Positions 17,986 to 26,470 of a DNA stretch of 64,000 bases are shown piece by piece. The position numbers and the translations under genes are program-made. The notes under the pieces are model-generated. The model made no database searches, was not told the origin of the DNA, and saw only the letters and a list, made by a program, of their open reading frames with translations. Positions within the stretch are counted from its first letter, which is position 1, and each line of letters opens with the position of its first letter. The stretch comes from Candidatus Thiodiazotropha sp. 'RUGA' (GTDB lineage Bacteria; Pseudomonadota; Gammaproteobacteria; Chromatiales; Chromatiaceae), in assembly GCA_016842065.1 (NCBI GenBank), contig JAEPDS010000021.1, positions 1-64,000 on the forward strand. Reading direction: 5' to 3'.

Positions 17986-18293
17986 GTGAAGTAGAACTTT
18001 GGATTGCTCTGATCCTGGGCATCATGATGTTAAGCAGTGCGGTGCTGGCACTGGTGGTGAAAAACCATCTCGCTGCGGTAGCGGCCGCCTCTGTGGTGTC
18101 GCTCGGTTTGGCGCTGCTGTTTGCCCTGATGCGGGCACCGGATGTGGCGATGACCGAAGCGGCCGTGGGTGCCGGTCTGAGCAGTCTGATCCTGGCTTTG
18201 GCATTGCGCCGCCTGGGCTTGTGGCAGATCGATAGCGGCAGCGAAAACAGTAATCTGCTGAGCGCTTCAAGCAAGGGGAAAGACGATGCGTAA
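17982..18293 (+). CDS. MbhD/DUF4040-like membrane subunit
   Basis: A 103-residue, three-helix protein with the DUF4040/MbhD signature: KNHLAAVAAASVVSLGLALL and MRAPDVAMTEAAVGAGLSS. In canonical Mrp antiporters this piece is the C-terminal part of MrpA; in Mbh/Mbs-type complexes it is a separate gene, as here. That split is one of the features that places the operon with the membrane-bound oxidoreductase family and not with a plain Na+/H+ antiporter. The Asp and Glu of PDVAMTEA are conserved and membrane-buried. Confidence 0.88.
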   Translation: MSEVELWIALILGIMMLSSAVLALVVKNHLAAVAAASVVSLGLALLFALMRAPDVAMTEAAVGAGLSSLILALALRRLGLWQIDSGSENSNLLSASSKGKDDA

Positions 18294-18972
18294 TCTCACC
18301 GGCCTGTTGTTTGCCGGCGGCCTGGGTTTCATGCTTCTGGCGATTGCCAGCGGCATCGATTTCGGCACTCCGCCGATGCGCATCGGCGAAGCGATACAGT
18401 CCGCCTCTCCCCAGGAGGTCGGTGCTGCCAATATTGTTACCTCAGTGGTGCTCGGTTACCGGGGTATCGATACACTCGGGGAGCTCGCCATCCTGTTTGC
18501 CGCGGCATCGGCCGCCGGACTGGTGCTGGGTCGTCGGCATACCACCACGGGCACACAGCGCAAAGGTGGATTCGTACTCTTTCACGGTGGGGCTTTGATC
18601 TTTCCCTTTCTGCTGACGATCGGCTTTTACATCATCTTTCACGGCCATCTGACACCGGGTGGCGGATTTCAGGGCGGTGTGATTCTTGCCGCAGCCTTTT
18701 TCCTGCCCTTGCTGGCCAGGCCCGGCGCGCGCCTGCACCACTCCATTCTGAGTGTCATTGAAGCCTTCGCCGGCGCCAGCTTTATTCTCATCGGGCTTGC
18801 CGCCCTGGCCGAGGGGCAGGCATTTCTGCAACCGATGCTCAATCAGGATACCCTTGGCTCGCTGATATCGGCCGGCACCCTGCCACTGCTCTATATCGCA
18901 GTGGGTTTGAAGGTCGGTGCCGAGTTGGCCAGCCTGCTCTCCAATCTGGCACAAACGGAGTCTGAACAATGA
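18286..18972 (+). CDS. MbhE + MrpB fusion subunit
   Basis: A 228-residue membrane protein with two parts. Residues 1-85 match the MbhE-like end of MrpA (IVTSVVLGYRGIDTLGELAI). Residues about 95-225 are the MnhB domain with its core IFHGHLTPGGGFQGGVILAA. The same order (MbhD, then MbhE joined to MrpB) is seen where MrpA has been split in oxidoreductase-linked Mrp modules. It overlaps the MbhD-like gene by 8 bases and mrpC by 4. Confidence 0.88.
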   Translation: MRNLTGLLFAGGLGFMLLAIASGIDFGTPPMRIGEAIQSASPQEVGAANIVTSVVLGYRGIDTLGELAILFAAASAAGLVLGRRHTTTGTQRKGGFVLFHGGALIFPFLLTIGFYIIFHGHLTPGGGFQGGVILAAAFFLPLLARPGARLHHSILSVIEAFAGASFILIGLAALAEGQAFLQPMLNQDTLGSLISAGTLPLLYIAVGLKVGAELASLLSNLAQTESEQ

Positions 18973-19448
18973 TCCCGGGTGTGACACTTGAACTGATCCT
19001 CTATGTCACCGCCCTGGGGCTGGTGATTATCGGCCTCGCCGGTGTGGTGCTCAGCAGCCACCTGTTCCGCATGGTGCTTGCGCTGGTGATTGCCGAAGCG
19101 GGAGCCAACCTGATGCTGGTACTCTCCGGCTATCGCTGGGATGCGGTGGCGCCAATCCTGATGCAACGAGCCGAACAGCCGGCGATGGTCGATCCGGTTC
19201 CTCAGGCCATGGTGCTGACGGCGATCGTGATTGGCGTCGGCATCCAGGCACTGGCTGTCAGCATATTGATTCGTATCCGCCAGCGTTATGGCAACCTGAA
19301 GCGTCGTGAAGTGGCGGAAAAAATGGATGCTGAAATAGCCGCCAGTGCGGGAATCCGCAGGGACATCAGTCAGGATGCCCCACTCGGTGAGCGTCCCCTG
19401 TCACCGCTCCCGGCTCATACCGCAGAATCCCGAGGAGGCGACGCATGA
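18969..19448 (+). CDS. mrpC: MrpC / NuoK-like subunit
   Basis: A 159-residue protein. The first 100 residues are a NuoK/MrpC three-helix unit, with membrane Glu in LVIAEAGANLMLV and the MrpC-specific VDPVPQAMVLTAIVIGVGIQ. The C-terminal 50 residues are a polar cytoplasmic tail (RRDISQDAPLGERPLSPLPA) not usual in short MrpC proteins. It overlaps its neighbours on both sides by 4 bases. Confidence 0.92.
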   Translation: MIPGVTLELILYVTALGLVIIGLAGVVLSSHLFRMVLALVIAEAGANLMLVLSGYRWDAVAPILMQRAEQPAMVDPVPQAMVLTAIVIGVGIQALAVSILIRIRQRYGNLKRREVAEKMDAEIAASAGIRRDISQDAPLGERPLSPLPAHTAESRGGDA

Positions 19449-20917
19449 ACAACCTGGTGTTGACCATCGCCCTGCCTCTGCTTGGCGCCTTCTTACTGCC
19501 TGTGGTAATGCGTCTCTCCCAGGCTCTCGGCTTATGGCTCGGACCGATCATTCTGGGTTATGGCTGTTGGTTGTTGGGTAATCTCTGGTTTAACGACATC
19601 ACTCTGCCACTGTCGATTGCGCTTGGCGGATTCGATGCTCCCTATGGCATCAATCTCTACCTCGACTCTTTGGCCCTGTTGTTTGCCTTTGCTGTTCAGC
19701 TGCTGGGATTGATCTGCTGGCCCTATGTCTTAAATCAGGATACAGCCAGACGACAGGCCCTGATGCTGCTACTGGTTGCCGCCTCCACTGGACTGGCGCT
19801 CTCCGGAGACCTGTTCAACCTGTACGTCTTTTATGAACTGGCAGCTGTGGCCACTTTCGGGCTGGTGGTTGCTTCCACTACCTCGGCAGCCTACGCTGCA
19901 ACCTTTCGCTATCTGATCCTGAGCGGTATCGGTTCCGTCTTGACGCTGCTCGGTATCGCACTGATCTACAGTCAGACCGGCACCCTCAACCTGGCCCATC
20001 TGGCGCAGCTGGCCCCGGAACTGCTGCACGACAGACTCGGATTGACCGCCTACCTGCTGATCCTGATCGGTATCGGTGTCAAAGCGGAGCTGTTTCCGGT
20101 CAACGCCTGGGTACCCGAGATCTACGCCACCGCCTCCAGCCGGCTCTCCGGCTTCCTTGCTGGACTGTTGTCGAAACTGGCACTGCTGATCATACTGCGG
20201 CTGCTGGTGCTGATATTTGATCAGCCGGAAGCGGTACAGATCATTCTCATTCTCGGTATTCTCGGTGTCATCAGTGGTGAATTCGCAGCCTGGCGTGCCA
20301 AGGACATGCGGCGAATGCTCGGCTTCTCCTCGATCGGTCAGCTGGGCATTATCTTTATCGCCCTCTCCTTACCGGATGAGCGGGGGCTGTTGGCCCTGCT
20401 GGCACTGTCGCTTCACCATCTGGTGATCAAAACCGGACTCTTCATGCTGGCTGACGGCTGGGGTGGGTCACTCGAACGGTTGACCGGAGCGGCCAAACGG
20501 TCACCGGTTGGTGCGGCACTGTTTACCCTGTTCGCCCTCTCCCTGGTTGGTGTTCCCCCGCTGCCCGGCTTCTGGGCAAAATTCACCCTGATCACCGAAT
20601 TGGCTGCTCAGAGTGAGCCACTCTATCTGATCGGTCTGCTGGTATTTCTCTTGGCCACGGTTATCGAGACAAGCTATCTGTTCCGCATCGTGGCGAAGCT
20701 CTACAGTTCTGCCGAGACCACCACCGAACAGCCTGAGTATCAACACTTGCCCGGTCTCTCCCTGGCTACGGCTTCACTCTTTGGCATCACACTGCTGGCG
20801 GCAACGGTACTGATCGCTCCCATCGGTGATGGACTGCAAGCGATTGCGGCGGAGGCAAAGAATGCCGAGCTCTACATACAAACCGTGATACCGGTAACGC
20901 CCGGAGGCCAATTGTGA
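19445..20917 (+). CDS. mrpD: MrpD / NuoN-like antiporter subunit
   Basis: A 490-residue, about 14-helix proton-conducting antiporter-like subunit. The ion-path residues are present: Glu in NLYVFYELAAVATFGLV, Lys in GVKAELFPVNAWVPEIYA, and Lys in HHLVIKTGLFMLADG. The block LGFSSIGQLGIIFIAL is typical of the family. It overlaps mrpC and the next antiporter gene by 4 bases each, which suggests equal amounts are made. The role is to carry protons or sodium driven by the attached redox module. Confidence 0.94.
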   Translation: MNNLVLTIALPLLGAFLLPVVMRLSQALGLWLGPIILGYGCWLLGNLWFNDITLPLSIALGGFDAPYGINLYLDSLALLFAFAVQLLGLICWPYVLNQDTARRQALMLLLVAASTGLALSGDLFNLYVFYELAAVATFGLVVASTTSAAYAATFRYLILSGIGSVLTLLGIALIYSQTGTLNLAHLAQLAPELLHDRLGLTAYLLILIGIGVKAELFPVNAWVPEIYATASSRLSGFLAGLLSKLALLIILRLLVLIFDQPEAVQIILILGILGVISGEFAAWRAKDMRRMLGFSSIGQLGIIFIALSLPDERGLLALLALSLHHLVIKTGLFMLADGWGGSLERLTGAAKRSPVGAALFTLFALSLVGVPPLPGFWAKFTLITELAAQSEPLYLIGLLVFLLATVIETSYLFRIVAKLYSSAETTTEQPEYQHLPGLSLATASLFGITLLAATVLIAPIGDGLQAIAAEAKNAELYIQTVIPVTPGGQL

Positions 20918-22791
20918 TTTTCAGCCTATTGGATGAGCTTTTGATCTTTTCGGCTGCCACGGTACTGGTTGCCCTGATACTGGGTCGCGGTCTGGCGGTG
21001 GGCTGGATGGTCACCATTCTCTATGGTGGGCAACTGCTGGTCCTGATCAAGATGGCCGCACTGGGTTATGGTGGTGATCCCATCGCCTCCGAGTTAAGCC
21101 TTTCGGTGATGGGACAGGATCTCTCCTGGCGTTTCGATGCCCTGAGCTGGTTCTTTGCACTGATCACTCTGGTGGCGGCACTGCTCACCAGTTGGTTCTC
21201 ATGCGGTGAGTGGGAGCGGAAATTCAAACAGCAGAGGGGCAATGTCTGGCTGTTTCATCTGGCGATGGCGTTGAATGTCTTCACCATGTTGATCCTGCTT
21301 GCCAGCGGCGATCTGCTCTCTCTATTCATCGGCTGGGAACTGGTCAGTTGGGCGGGCTTCCTGTTGATGGCCGTTGCCGGTGGCGTTGCCACCAAGGCGG
21401 CCATACGTTACATCACCTATGCGGTTGTCGGCGGGATGTCGATCTTCGGTGGCATTGCACTGGTCTATGCGGCGGCCGGTTCCCTGCAGTACGAAGCCAT
21501 ATTGATCGCAGTTGAAAAAATGAGTACCGGCCAGCTCTGGATGCTGGTACTACTCTTCGGCAGCGGTTTCGGCATCAAGATGGGATTGCTCCCCTTTCAT
21601 CTCTGGCAGGCGGCCGCCTATGCGGAAACCCCAGGTCCCGGCAGCGCCTTTCTGGGTGCCATCTCTTCCCGCATGGGTCTGTTTGCCATTCTGCTGGTTT
21701 TGGTGAAACTGTTTGGTATCGTCAACATCGACAGCCTCAAAATCCCCTTCACCCTCATCGATGCCCGGGATCTGCTGGCCTGGATAGCGGTATTCACCAT
21801 CATCTTTCCCACCTATACCGCCCTGAAACAGAATGACGCTCGCTATCTGCTGGCCTGGCACGGTATCGGTCAGGGTGGTTACATGTTGCTCGGCCTGGTC
21901 ACCGCCAACTCCCTGGGGGCCGCCGGTGGTCTGCTGCATGTGCTGAACTATGCAGCCTGTCAGGCGGCGCTCTTAATGGCAGTATTTGCCGTCATGCATC
22001 GTACAGGCACGGCTGATCTGAATAAGCTGGGCGGCTTGGTTGCACGGATGCCCCTCTCCTTTCTGGTGCTGCTGACCGGCATCATCGGCCTGGCAGGCCT
22101 GCCTCCGATGAACGGTTTCGTCTCCAAATGGCTGGTCTATCGATCACTGCTTGAAGATGGCATGCCACTGCTTTTCCTCGGCACCATCATCGGCACGCTG
22201 GGCACCATCCTGTCGGTCTATAAGCTGATTCACAATATGTTTCTCGGCCAGCTGAGAGTGGAACACGAACAGGTTCGCGAAGCCCCCTGGAGCATGATGA
22301 CTCCGATGCTGATACTGGCCGGCACGATCTTCGTCACCGGACTGCTGCCCGGCATCCCGCTCACTTGGGTAAGCGCCGCACTGCAGACGATTGGTCTCAC
22401 TGGTCCCGAGATCACCCTCGGCGGTATCGAATCCTCCAGTGGCAGCCTCGATATGATCTGGGTGATCGGCGTGCTGTTTGCCGGCTTCGGTATCGGTGCT
22501 GTGATCTTCTACTCCGCCGGACCCAGTAAGCGGGTTCATCAGCTCGACAACTATGCTGGCGGTCACTTTCTCACCGCCGATGTGCGCTACCAGTACAGTG
22601 ATAACTTCTACTCCGGCCTGATGCATCTGATCCGTGGCTGGTATCGTGGCAGTTTTCAATGGCTGGAAAACAGCATTACCTCACTGGTCGAGTTTCTCTC
22701 CCTTGGCATGCAGGGTATCTACCGCCGTGCCAACTCTGAATTCTATCTGTTAAGTACGGCACTCTTCATAATTGCCTGGGTGGTTTTCTAA
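20914..22791 (+). CDS. Second NuoL/NuoM-like antiporter subunit
   Basis: A 625-residue antiporter-like membrane protein, longer than MrpD because of a C-terminal extension with an amphipathic stretch and a last helix (LLSTALFIIAWVVF at the end). Conserved Glu is in LFIGWELVSWAGFLLMAVAG and conserved Lys in GSGFGIKMGLLPFHLWQAAA. The block that usually reads N-H-A-x-F-K-A is here NYAACQAALLM, so the central lysine position is Gln350. It corresponds to the MbhH/MbxH' position between the Mrp subunits and the NuoH-like subunit. It overlaps both neighbours (last base of the stop is shared with the next ATG). Confidence 0.92.
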   Translation: MIFSLLDELLIFSAATVLVALILGRGLAVGWMVTILYGGQLLVLIKMAALGYGGDPIASELSLSVMGQDLSWRFDALSWFFALITLVAALLTSWFSCGEWERKFKQQRGNVWLFHLAMALNVFTMLILLASGDLLSLFIGWELVSWAGFLLMAVAGGVATKAAIRYITYAVVGGMSIFGGIALVYAAAGSLQYEAILIAVEKMSTGQLWMLVLLFGSGFGIKMGLLPFHLWQAAAYAETPGPGSAFLGAISSRMGLFAILLVLVKLFGIVNIDSLKIPFTLIDARDLLAWIAVFTIIFPTYTALKQNDARYLLAWHGIGQGGYMLLGLVTANSLGAAGGLLHVLNYAACQAALLMAVFAVMHRTGTADLNKLGGLVARMPLSFLVLLTGIIGLAGLPPMNGFVSKWLVYRSLLEDGMPLLFLGTIIGTLGTILSVYKLIHNMFLGQLRVEHEQVREAPWSMMTPMLILAGTIFVTGLLPGIPLTWVSAALQTIGLTGPEITLGGIESSSGSLDMIWVIGVLFAGFGIGAVIFYSAGPSKRVHQLDNYAGGHFLTADVRYQYSDNFYSGLMHLIRGWYRGSFQWLENSITSLVEFLSLGMQGIYRRANSEFYLLSTALFIIAWVVF

Positions 22792-23687
22792 TGGCACCGA
22801 TCGAACTTTTCATTGAGCTGACCCTGATGCCGTTGATTGCTTTTATCGTCGGCATGATGATGGTGCTGATGATGCGGCGTATTGCGGCAAGGATTCAACG
22901 TCGTATCGGACCGCCTTTCTTTCAGCCGCTCTATGACATCGTCAAGCTTCACGGCAAACGCACGCAGGTCTCACACGGCCTGATTCATGACATCGGAATC
23001 GTCATGGCGATGGGCGGCTACATTGCCGCAGAGACTCTGCTACCGGTACCCGGTATGAACGGCATCGCGGAAAAGGGGGGACTGATCACCCTGCTCTATC
23101 TGATGATGATTCCGTCCCTCGGCCTGGCGTTGGGTGTCGGTCAGTGTGCCAATCCCAATGGCTCGATCGGCATCGCCCGCGCGCTGACTGCGATGCTGGC
23201 CTATGACATTCCCTTGGTGATCGTCATCTTTGGCGTCGCCTATGCTGCCGGCACCACCAATCTGGTGGAGATCATCGCCACACAGCAGGCTGGTGGCTTC
23301 GCAACCTGGGGGGTGGTTGAGATGCCACTGCTGGCCATCGCCGGTCTGATCGCCATGCATGCCTCTCTGGGTAAACAGCCTTTCGAGATCTATATCGCCC
23401 CGGCTGAGATTGCCACCGGGCCGATGGTTGAGATGAGTGGTAAGTATCTGGGTGGCCTGTTCGTGATGCAGTGCTTCCAGCTCTACACCACCTCGGTTCT
23501 CTATGTGAGTCTGTTCCTCGGTGGTGGTACCACCTGGTTCGATTTTCTGATCAAGAGTTTTCTGGTGCTGGCCATTCCAGTGAGTATCGCCTACCTGTTC
23601 CCCCGTTATCGCACCGAGGATCTGTTGCGTCTGATGTGGAAATGGCCGGTGATACTGGGACTGATCGGCTTGGCTTTCGTAATGTGA
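22791..23687 (+). CDS. NuoH-like membrane anchor subunit (MbhM/MbxM-like)
   Basis: A 298-residue, eight-helix homologue of complex I subunit 1. It shows the family motifs RIQRRIGPPFFQPLYDIVKL and AEIATGPMVEMSGKYLGGLF and acidic residues in the loop facing the redox module. In complex I this subunit forms the quinone channel; in Mbh/Mbs complexes the homologue links the redox arm to the antiporters. It is followed by a 136-bp gap before the NuoB-like gene, the only long gap in this part of the operon besides the repeat element at 25.1 kb. Confidence 0.94.
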   Translation: MAPIELFIELTLMPLIAFIVGMMMVLMMRRIAARIQRRIGPPFFQPLYDIVKLHGKRTQVSHGLIHDIGIVMAMGGYIAAETLLPVPGMNGIAEKGGLITLLYLMMIPSLGLALGVGQCANPNGSIGIARALTAMLAYDIPLVIVIFGVAYAAGTTNLVEIIATQQAGGFATWGVVEMPLLAIAGLIAMHASLGKQPFEIYIAPAEIATGPMVEMSGKYLGGLFVMQCFQLYTTSVLYVSLFLGGGTTWFDFLIKSFLVLAIPVSIAYLFPRYRTEDLLRLMWKWPVILGLIGLAFVM

Positions 23688-23823
23688 ATTTGCGCCCGCA
23701 GGCTGTGTGTGGCGAGTCCTTGTGAAACAGTGATTGGCTCTCAAGGAAAGTGAATACCGGCAATGCCGGACTGACGAGCCAGTAGCGAAACACTACGGGC
23801 AAGTTAACCCAACGACTTTGGTG

Positions 23824-24543
23824 ATGGTTATGAGCAGATTACAAAAGATACCGGTAGTCGAAGAGAAAAAGGGCAATCCCCTGGCCCGGGTGTTCGATGA
23901 TTTGGTGCGCTTCTGCCGCTCGCGCTCCCTGTTCATTCTCCACTACTGTACCGGCTGCGGCGCGATCGAACTGCCGCCGGCGATGACCTCCCGTTTCGAT
24001 ATGGAGCGCCTTGGCATTCAACCCATGGTCTCCCCCAGACAGGCGGATATTCTGTTGATTACCGGCTATGTCTCGATCAAAACCCTGAAACGGGTGATCC
24101 TCACCTATGAGCAGATGGGTTCACCGAAATATGTCGTGGGGATCTGCTCCTGCACAGTCAATGGCGGCATGTACTGGCAGAGCTATGCAACCGCGAAAAA
24201 ACTCGATGAATATATGCCGGTCGATCTCTATATCGCCGGTTGCATGCCGAGACCCGAGGCGGTGATCAGCGGTCTGCAGAAACTGATGGATCGTATCAAG
24301 AACGGTGAAGCCGACAGTTGGCAGGACTACTACCGCAACTATGACTACTACCTGGGCAATCAACAGAAGCTGTTCGGCGAGGATTGGCAGACTCCCACTG
24401 ACATCATCACGGAAGCGAAACACTATGAGCTGATGGGTGAAGGTACCCTGGGTCAACACACCCGCCTGCTGGAGCAGCATCAGCAACCCCTGGAGGCCCT
24501 TGAGATGCGCCTCGGCCACAAACTCAAGGAGCCGGTTGAATGA
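23824..24543 (+). CDS. NuoB-like [4Fe-4S] subunit
   Basis: A 239-residue small-subunit homologue of NuoB/MbhJ that carries the [4Fe-4S] cluster next to the catalytic subunit. Cysteine ligands are visible in HYCTGCGAIE, VVGICSCTVNGG and YIAGCMPRPEA: the CxxC pair, one Cys, and the C-x-P-R-P-E motif. The true start is uncertain: ATG at 23824 and 23830 fit the family best, while earlier in-frame codons give a non-conserved leader. The C-terminal 90 residues (QDYYRNYDYYLGNQQKLFGE onward) extend beyond the usual core. It overlaps the NuoC-like gene by 4 bases. Confidence 0.92.
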   Translation: MVMSRLQKIPVVEEKKGNPLARVFDDLVRFCRSRSLFILHYCTGCGAIELPPAMTSRFDMERLGIQPMVSPRQADILLITGYVSIKTLKRVILTYEQMGSPKYVVGICSCTVNGGMYWQSYATAKKLDEYMPVDLYIAGCMPRPEAVISGLQKLMDRIKNGEADSWQDYYRNYDYYLGNQQKLFGEDWQTPTDIITEAKHYELMGEGTLGQHTRLLEQHQQPLEALEMRLGHKLKEPVE

Positions 24544-25109
24544 GTCAGCAAGTCGCCCATTGGCTGGACAATCTCCTGAAGGAGATCGAAGGCATCGAAG
24601 TTCGTCGTAAAAGCAGTCGTCGGGTGCGGGTTGATGTACCGGCGGATGCCCTGCCCGCTCTGTTGGAACTGCTGCAGGGACGAGCCGGCTATATCCATCT
24701 TTCCGCGATCAGCTGTGTCGACTGGATCGACGATGGCGAGTTTGAGCTGGTCTACCACGTCTGGTCCTATGAGAGTCACTCCCTGGTATCGGCCCATATA
24801 CGCATTGCCCGTGAACCCGGGGTCTATCTCTCGGTGTATGACCTCTATCAGCCCGCCGCCTTTTTCGAACGGGATATCCACGAGATGTATGGCATCCACT
24901 TCGAAGGCAGTCCCAATATGGAGAAGTTCATCCTCACCGAATGGGACGGTCCGCCACCGATGCGCAAGGAGTTCGACAGCGAAGCCTACATCAACGAGCA
25001 CCTGAGCTGGCAGGAGTACAACCCGGAGTGGCTACAGGAGCTGGTTGCCGAAGGGGGTGGTGTAATCATCCCGCCGGAAGAGCAGCGCTTCAGTCAGAAG
25101 AAGAAGTGA
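24540..25109 (+). CDS. NuoC-like (30 kDa) subunit
   Basis: A 189-residue homologue of the complex I 30-kDa subunit. The family pattern is clear: YQPAAFFERDIHEMYGIHFE, then WDGPPPMRKEF close to the C terminus. It is structural and docks the NuoD-like subunit; no cofactor is expected. Immediately after its stop the operon is interrupted by an inverted-repeat element, then the NuoD-like gene follows. Confidence 0.93.
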   Translation: MSQQVAHWLDNLLKEIEGIEVRRKSSRRVRVDVPADALPALLELLQGRAGYIHLSAISCVDWIDDGEFELVYHVWSYESHSLVSAHIRIAREPGVYLSVYDLYQPAAFFERDIHEMYGIHFEGSPNMEKFILTEWDGPPPMRKEFDSEAYINEHLSWQEYNPEWLQELVAEGGGVIIPPEEQRFSQKKK

Positions 25110-25118
25110 AGAGTTTTT

Positions 25119-25283
25119 GGTCCGCAAATGAACGCGAATAAACGCAAATGTTATTGATGGTTATTGGATTGCAAATGTATCACCCACTACGTCAATTGTT
25201 CCCAACTGAAGCTAGGGACACTTGCTTTGTTATAAGCGAGCTTCTTAATACATATGCGTTTATTCGCGTTCATTTGCGGACCC
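25119..25283. repeat. MITE-like element with 31-bp inverted ends inside the operon
   Basis: The 31-bp segment at 25119-25149 (GGTCCGCAAATGAACGCGAA..., 31 bp in all) returns as its reverse complement at 25253-25283 with one mismatch. The 103 bp between the arms are AT-rich and code for nothing. Non-coding, about 165 bp, with terminal inverted repeats: it looks like a MITE or a repeated intergenic palindrome. It lies between the NuoC- and NuoD-like genes, where the other genes overlap, so it is an insertion. The RNA could fold into a long stem and change expression of the downstream half. Confidence 0.8.
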
Positions 25284-25308
25284 CAATTTCAAAAACAAGC
25301 GAAATCAT

Positions 25309-26451
25309 ATGAGACCTGAGAATTACGAAGCCCAGCGCCAGCCGCCGAGTAATGAGTATGAACTCAATTTCGGTCCGAACCATCCGGGTATCGAAGGCAA
25401 CTATGCACTGAAGGTAAAGCTGCATGGCGATATCGTGCTGGAGGCCAAGGCGGATGGCGGTTATCTGCATCGGGGTTTTGAAAAACTGATGGAGCAGCGG
25501 CTGTGGATACAGAACATCGCCCTGGTGCCTCGTATCTGTGTGCCTGACCCTTCACCGATGGAGCTCTGCTACTCGATGGCGGTTGAAGAGTTGTGTGGCC
25601 TGAAAGTCCCGCAACGGGCTCAGTGGTTGCGGGTGATGCAGTTGGAGCTGTCACGCATCGCAGCCCATCTGTTCACCTTTGGCGGTCATGCGGCGACCAC
25701 CGGTATGTACAGCACCATGTATTGGGGCGTGGCCGACCGGGATCTGCTGCTCGATCTGTTCGAGGAGTTTACCGGTGGTCGGGTCTACAGCATCTACAAC
25801 ATCCCCGGCGGTGTGCGCCGGGAGCTGCCTGAAGGGTTCCTGCAACGCCTGACAGAAACCCTCGACTACATCGAGTCACGACTGCCTGACTACGATAACC
25901 TCTTCTTCAAAAACCAGGTATTCGTGAAGCGCGCCAAAGGCACCGGTGTGATGTCCCGTGAGCAGGCCTTGGAGTGGGGTGTCACCGGTCCCAATCTGCG
26001 CGCCACCGGGCTGGCCTTCGATGTACGCCGGGATGACCCCTATCTGGTCTACGATCAACTGGCGTTCGATATCCCGGTTGAAGAGAGCGGTGATGCCTGG
26101 GCACGTACCCTGGTGCGCCGCAAAGAGTTGATGGAGAGTATCCGCATCCTGCGCCAGGTGGTGGAGATTCTGCCTGACATCCATGGTCCGATTCGGGCAC
26201 CGATCCCCAATCCACTGGCCTGGAATGTCCCTGCCGGGGAGACCTACACCCGGGTTGAATCCTCCAAAGGGGAGCTCTGCTACTACGTAGTCTCCAATGG
26301 CGGCCCCAAACCCTACCGGGTGCATGTACGTGGCCCCTCCTCCATGCATGCGGTACAGGTACTGGAGAAGATGTCGGTCGGATCGCGCATCGAGGACATT
26401 GCCCAGACCATGTTCTCCCTGGATGCCTGTCCGCCGGAAGTTGACCGTTGA
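25309..26451 (+). CDS. NuoD-like large subunit with half-lost NiFe ligands
   Basis: A 380-residue homologue of complex I NuoD and of group 4 NiFe-hydrogenase large subunits. Family blocks: NFGPNHPGIEGNYALKVKLH, GGYLHRGFEKLMEQR, and the C-terminal SLDACPPEVDR. In hydrogenases two CxxC pairs bind NiFe. Here the N-terminal site is RICVPD (Cys77, Asp80) and the C-terminal site DACPPE (Cys374, Glu377), so one Cys of each pair is kept and the second position is acidic. The His that NuoD uses for quinone (in GPxHPxxHG) is Glu29. The subunit is therefore unlikely to bind NiFe or to reduce quinone in the usual way, and resembles the Mbx/Mbs type (sulfane or unknown acceptor). The last residues coincide with the hydrogenase processing point, but no C-terminal extension follows. 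Confidence 0.92.
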   Translation: MRPENYEAQRQPPSNEYELNFGPNHPGIEGNYALKVKLHGDIVLEAKADGGYLHRGFEKLMEQRLWIQNIALVPRICVPDPSPMELCYSMAVEELCGLKVPQRAQWLRVMQLELSRIAAHLFTFGGHAATTGMYSTMYWGVADRDLLLDLFEEFTGGRVYSIYNIPGGVRRELPEGFLQRLTETLDYIESRLPDYDNLFFKNQVFVKRAKGTGVMSREQALEWGVTGPNLRATGLAFDVRRDDPYLVYDQLAFDIPVEESGDAWARTLVRRKELMESIRILRQVVEILPDIHGPIRAPIPNPLAWNVPAGETYTRVESSKGELCYYVVSNGGPKPYRVHVRGPSSMHAVQVLEKMSVGSRIEDIAQTMFSLDACPPEVDR

Positions 26452-26470
26452 GATCTATGGGTAATCGCTG

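Noticed and set aside
25119-25283. Rho-independent terminator within the operon
   Set aside because: The arms are 103 bp apart and no T-run follows, so it is better explained as an inverted-repeat insertion.
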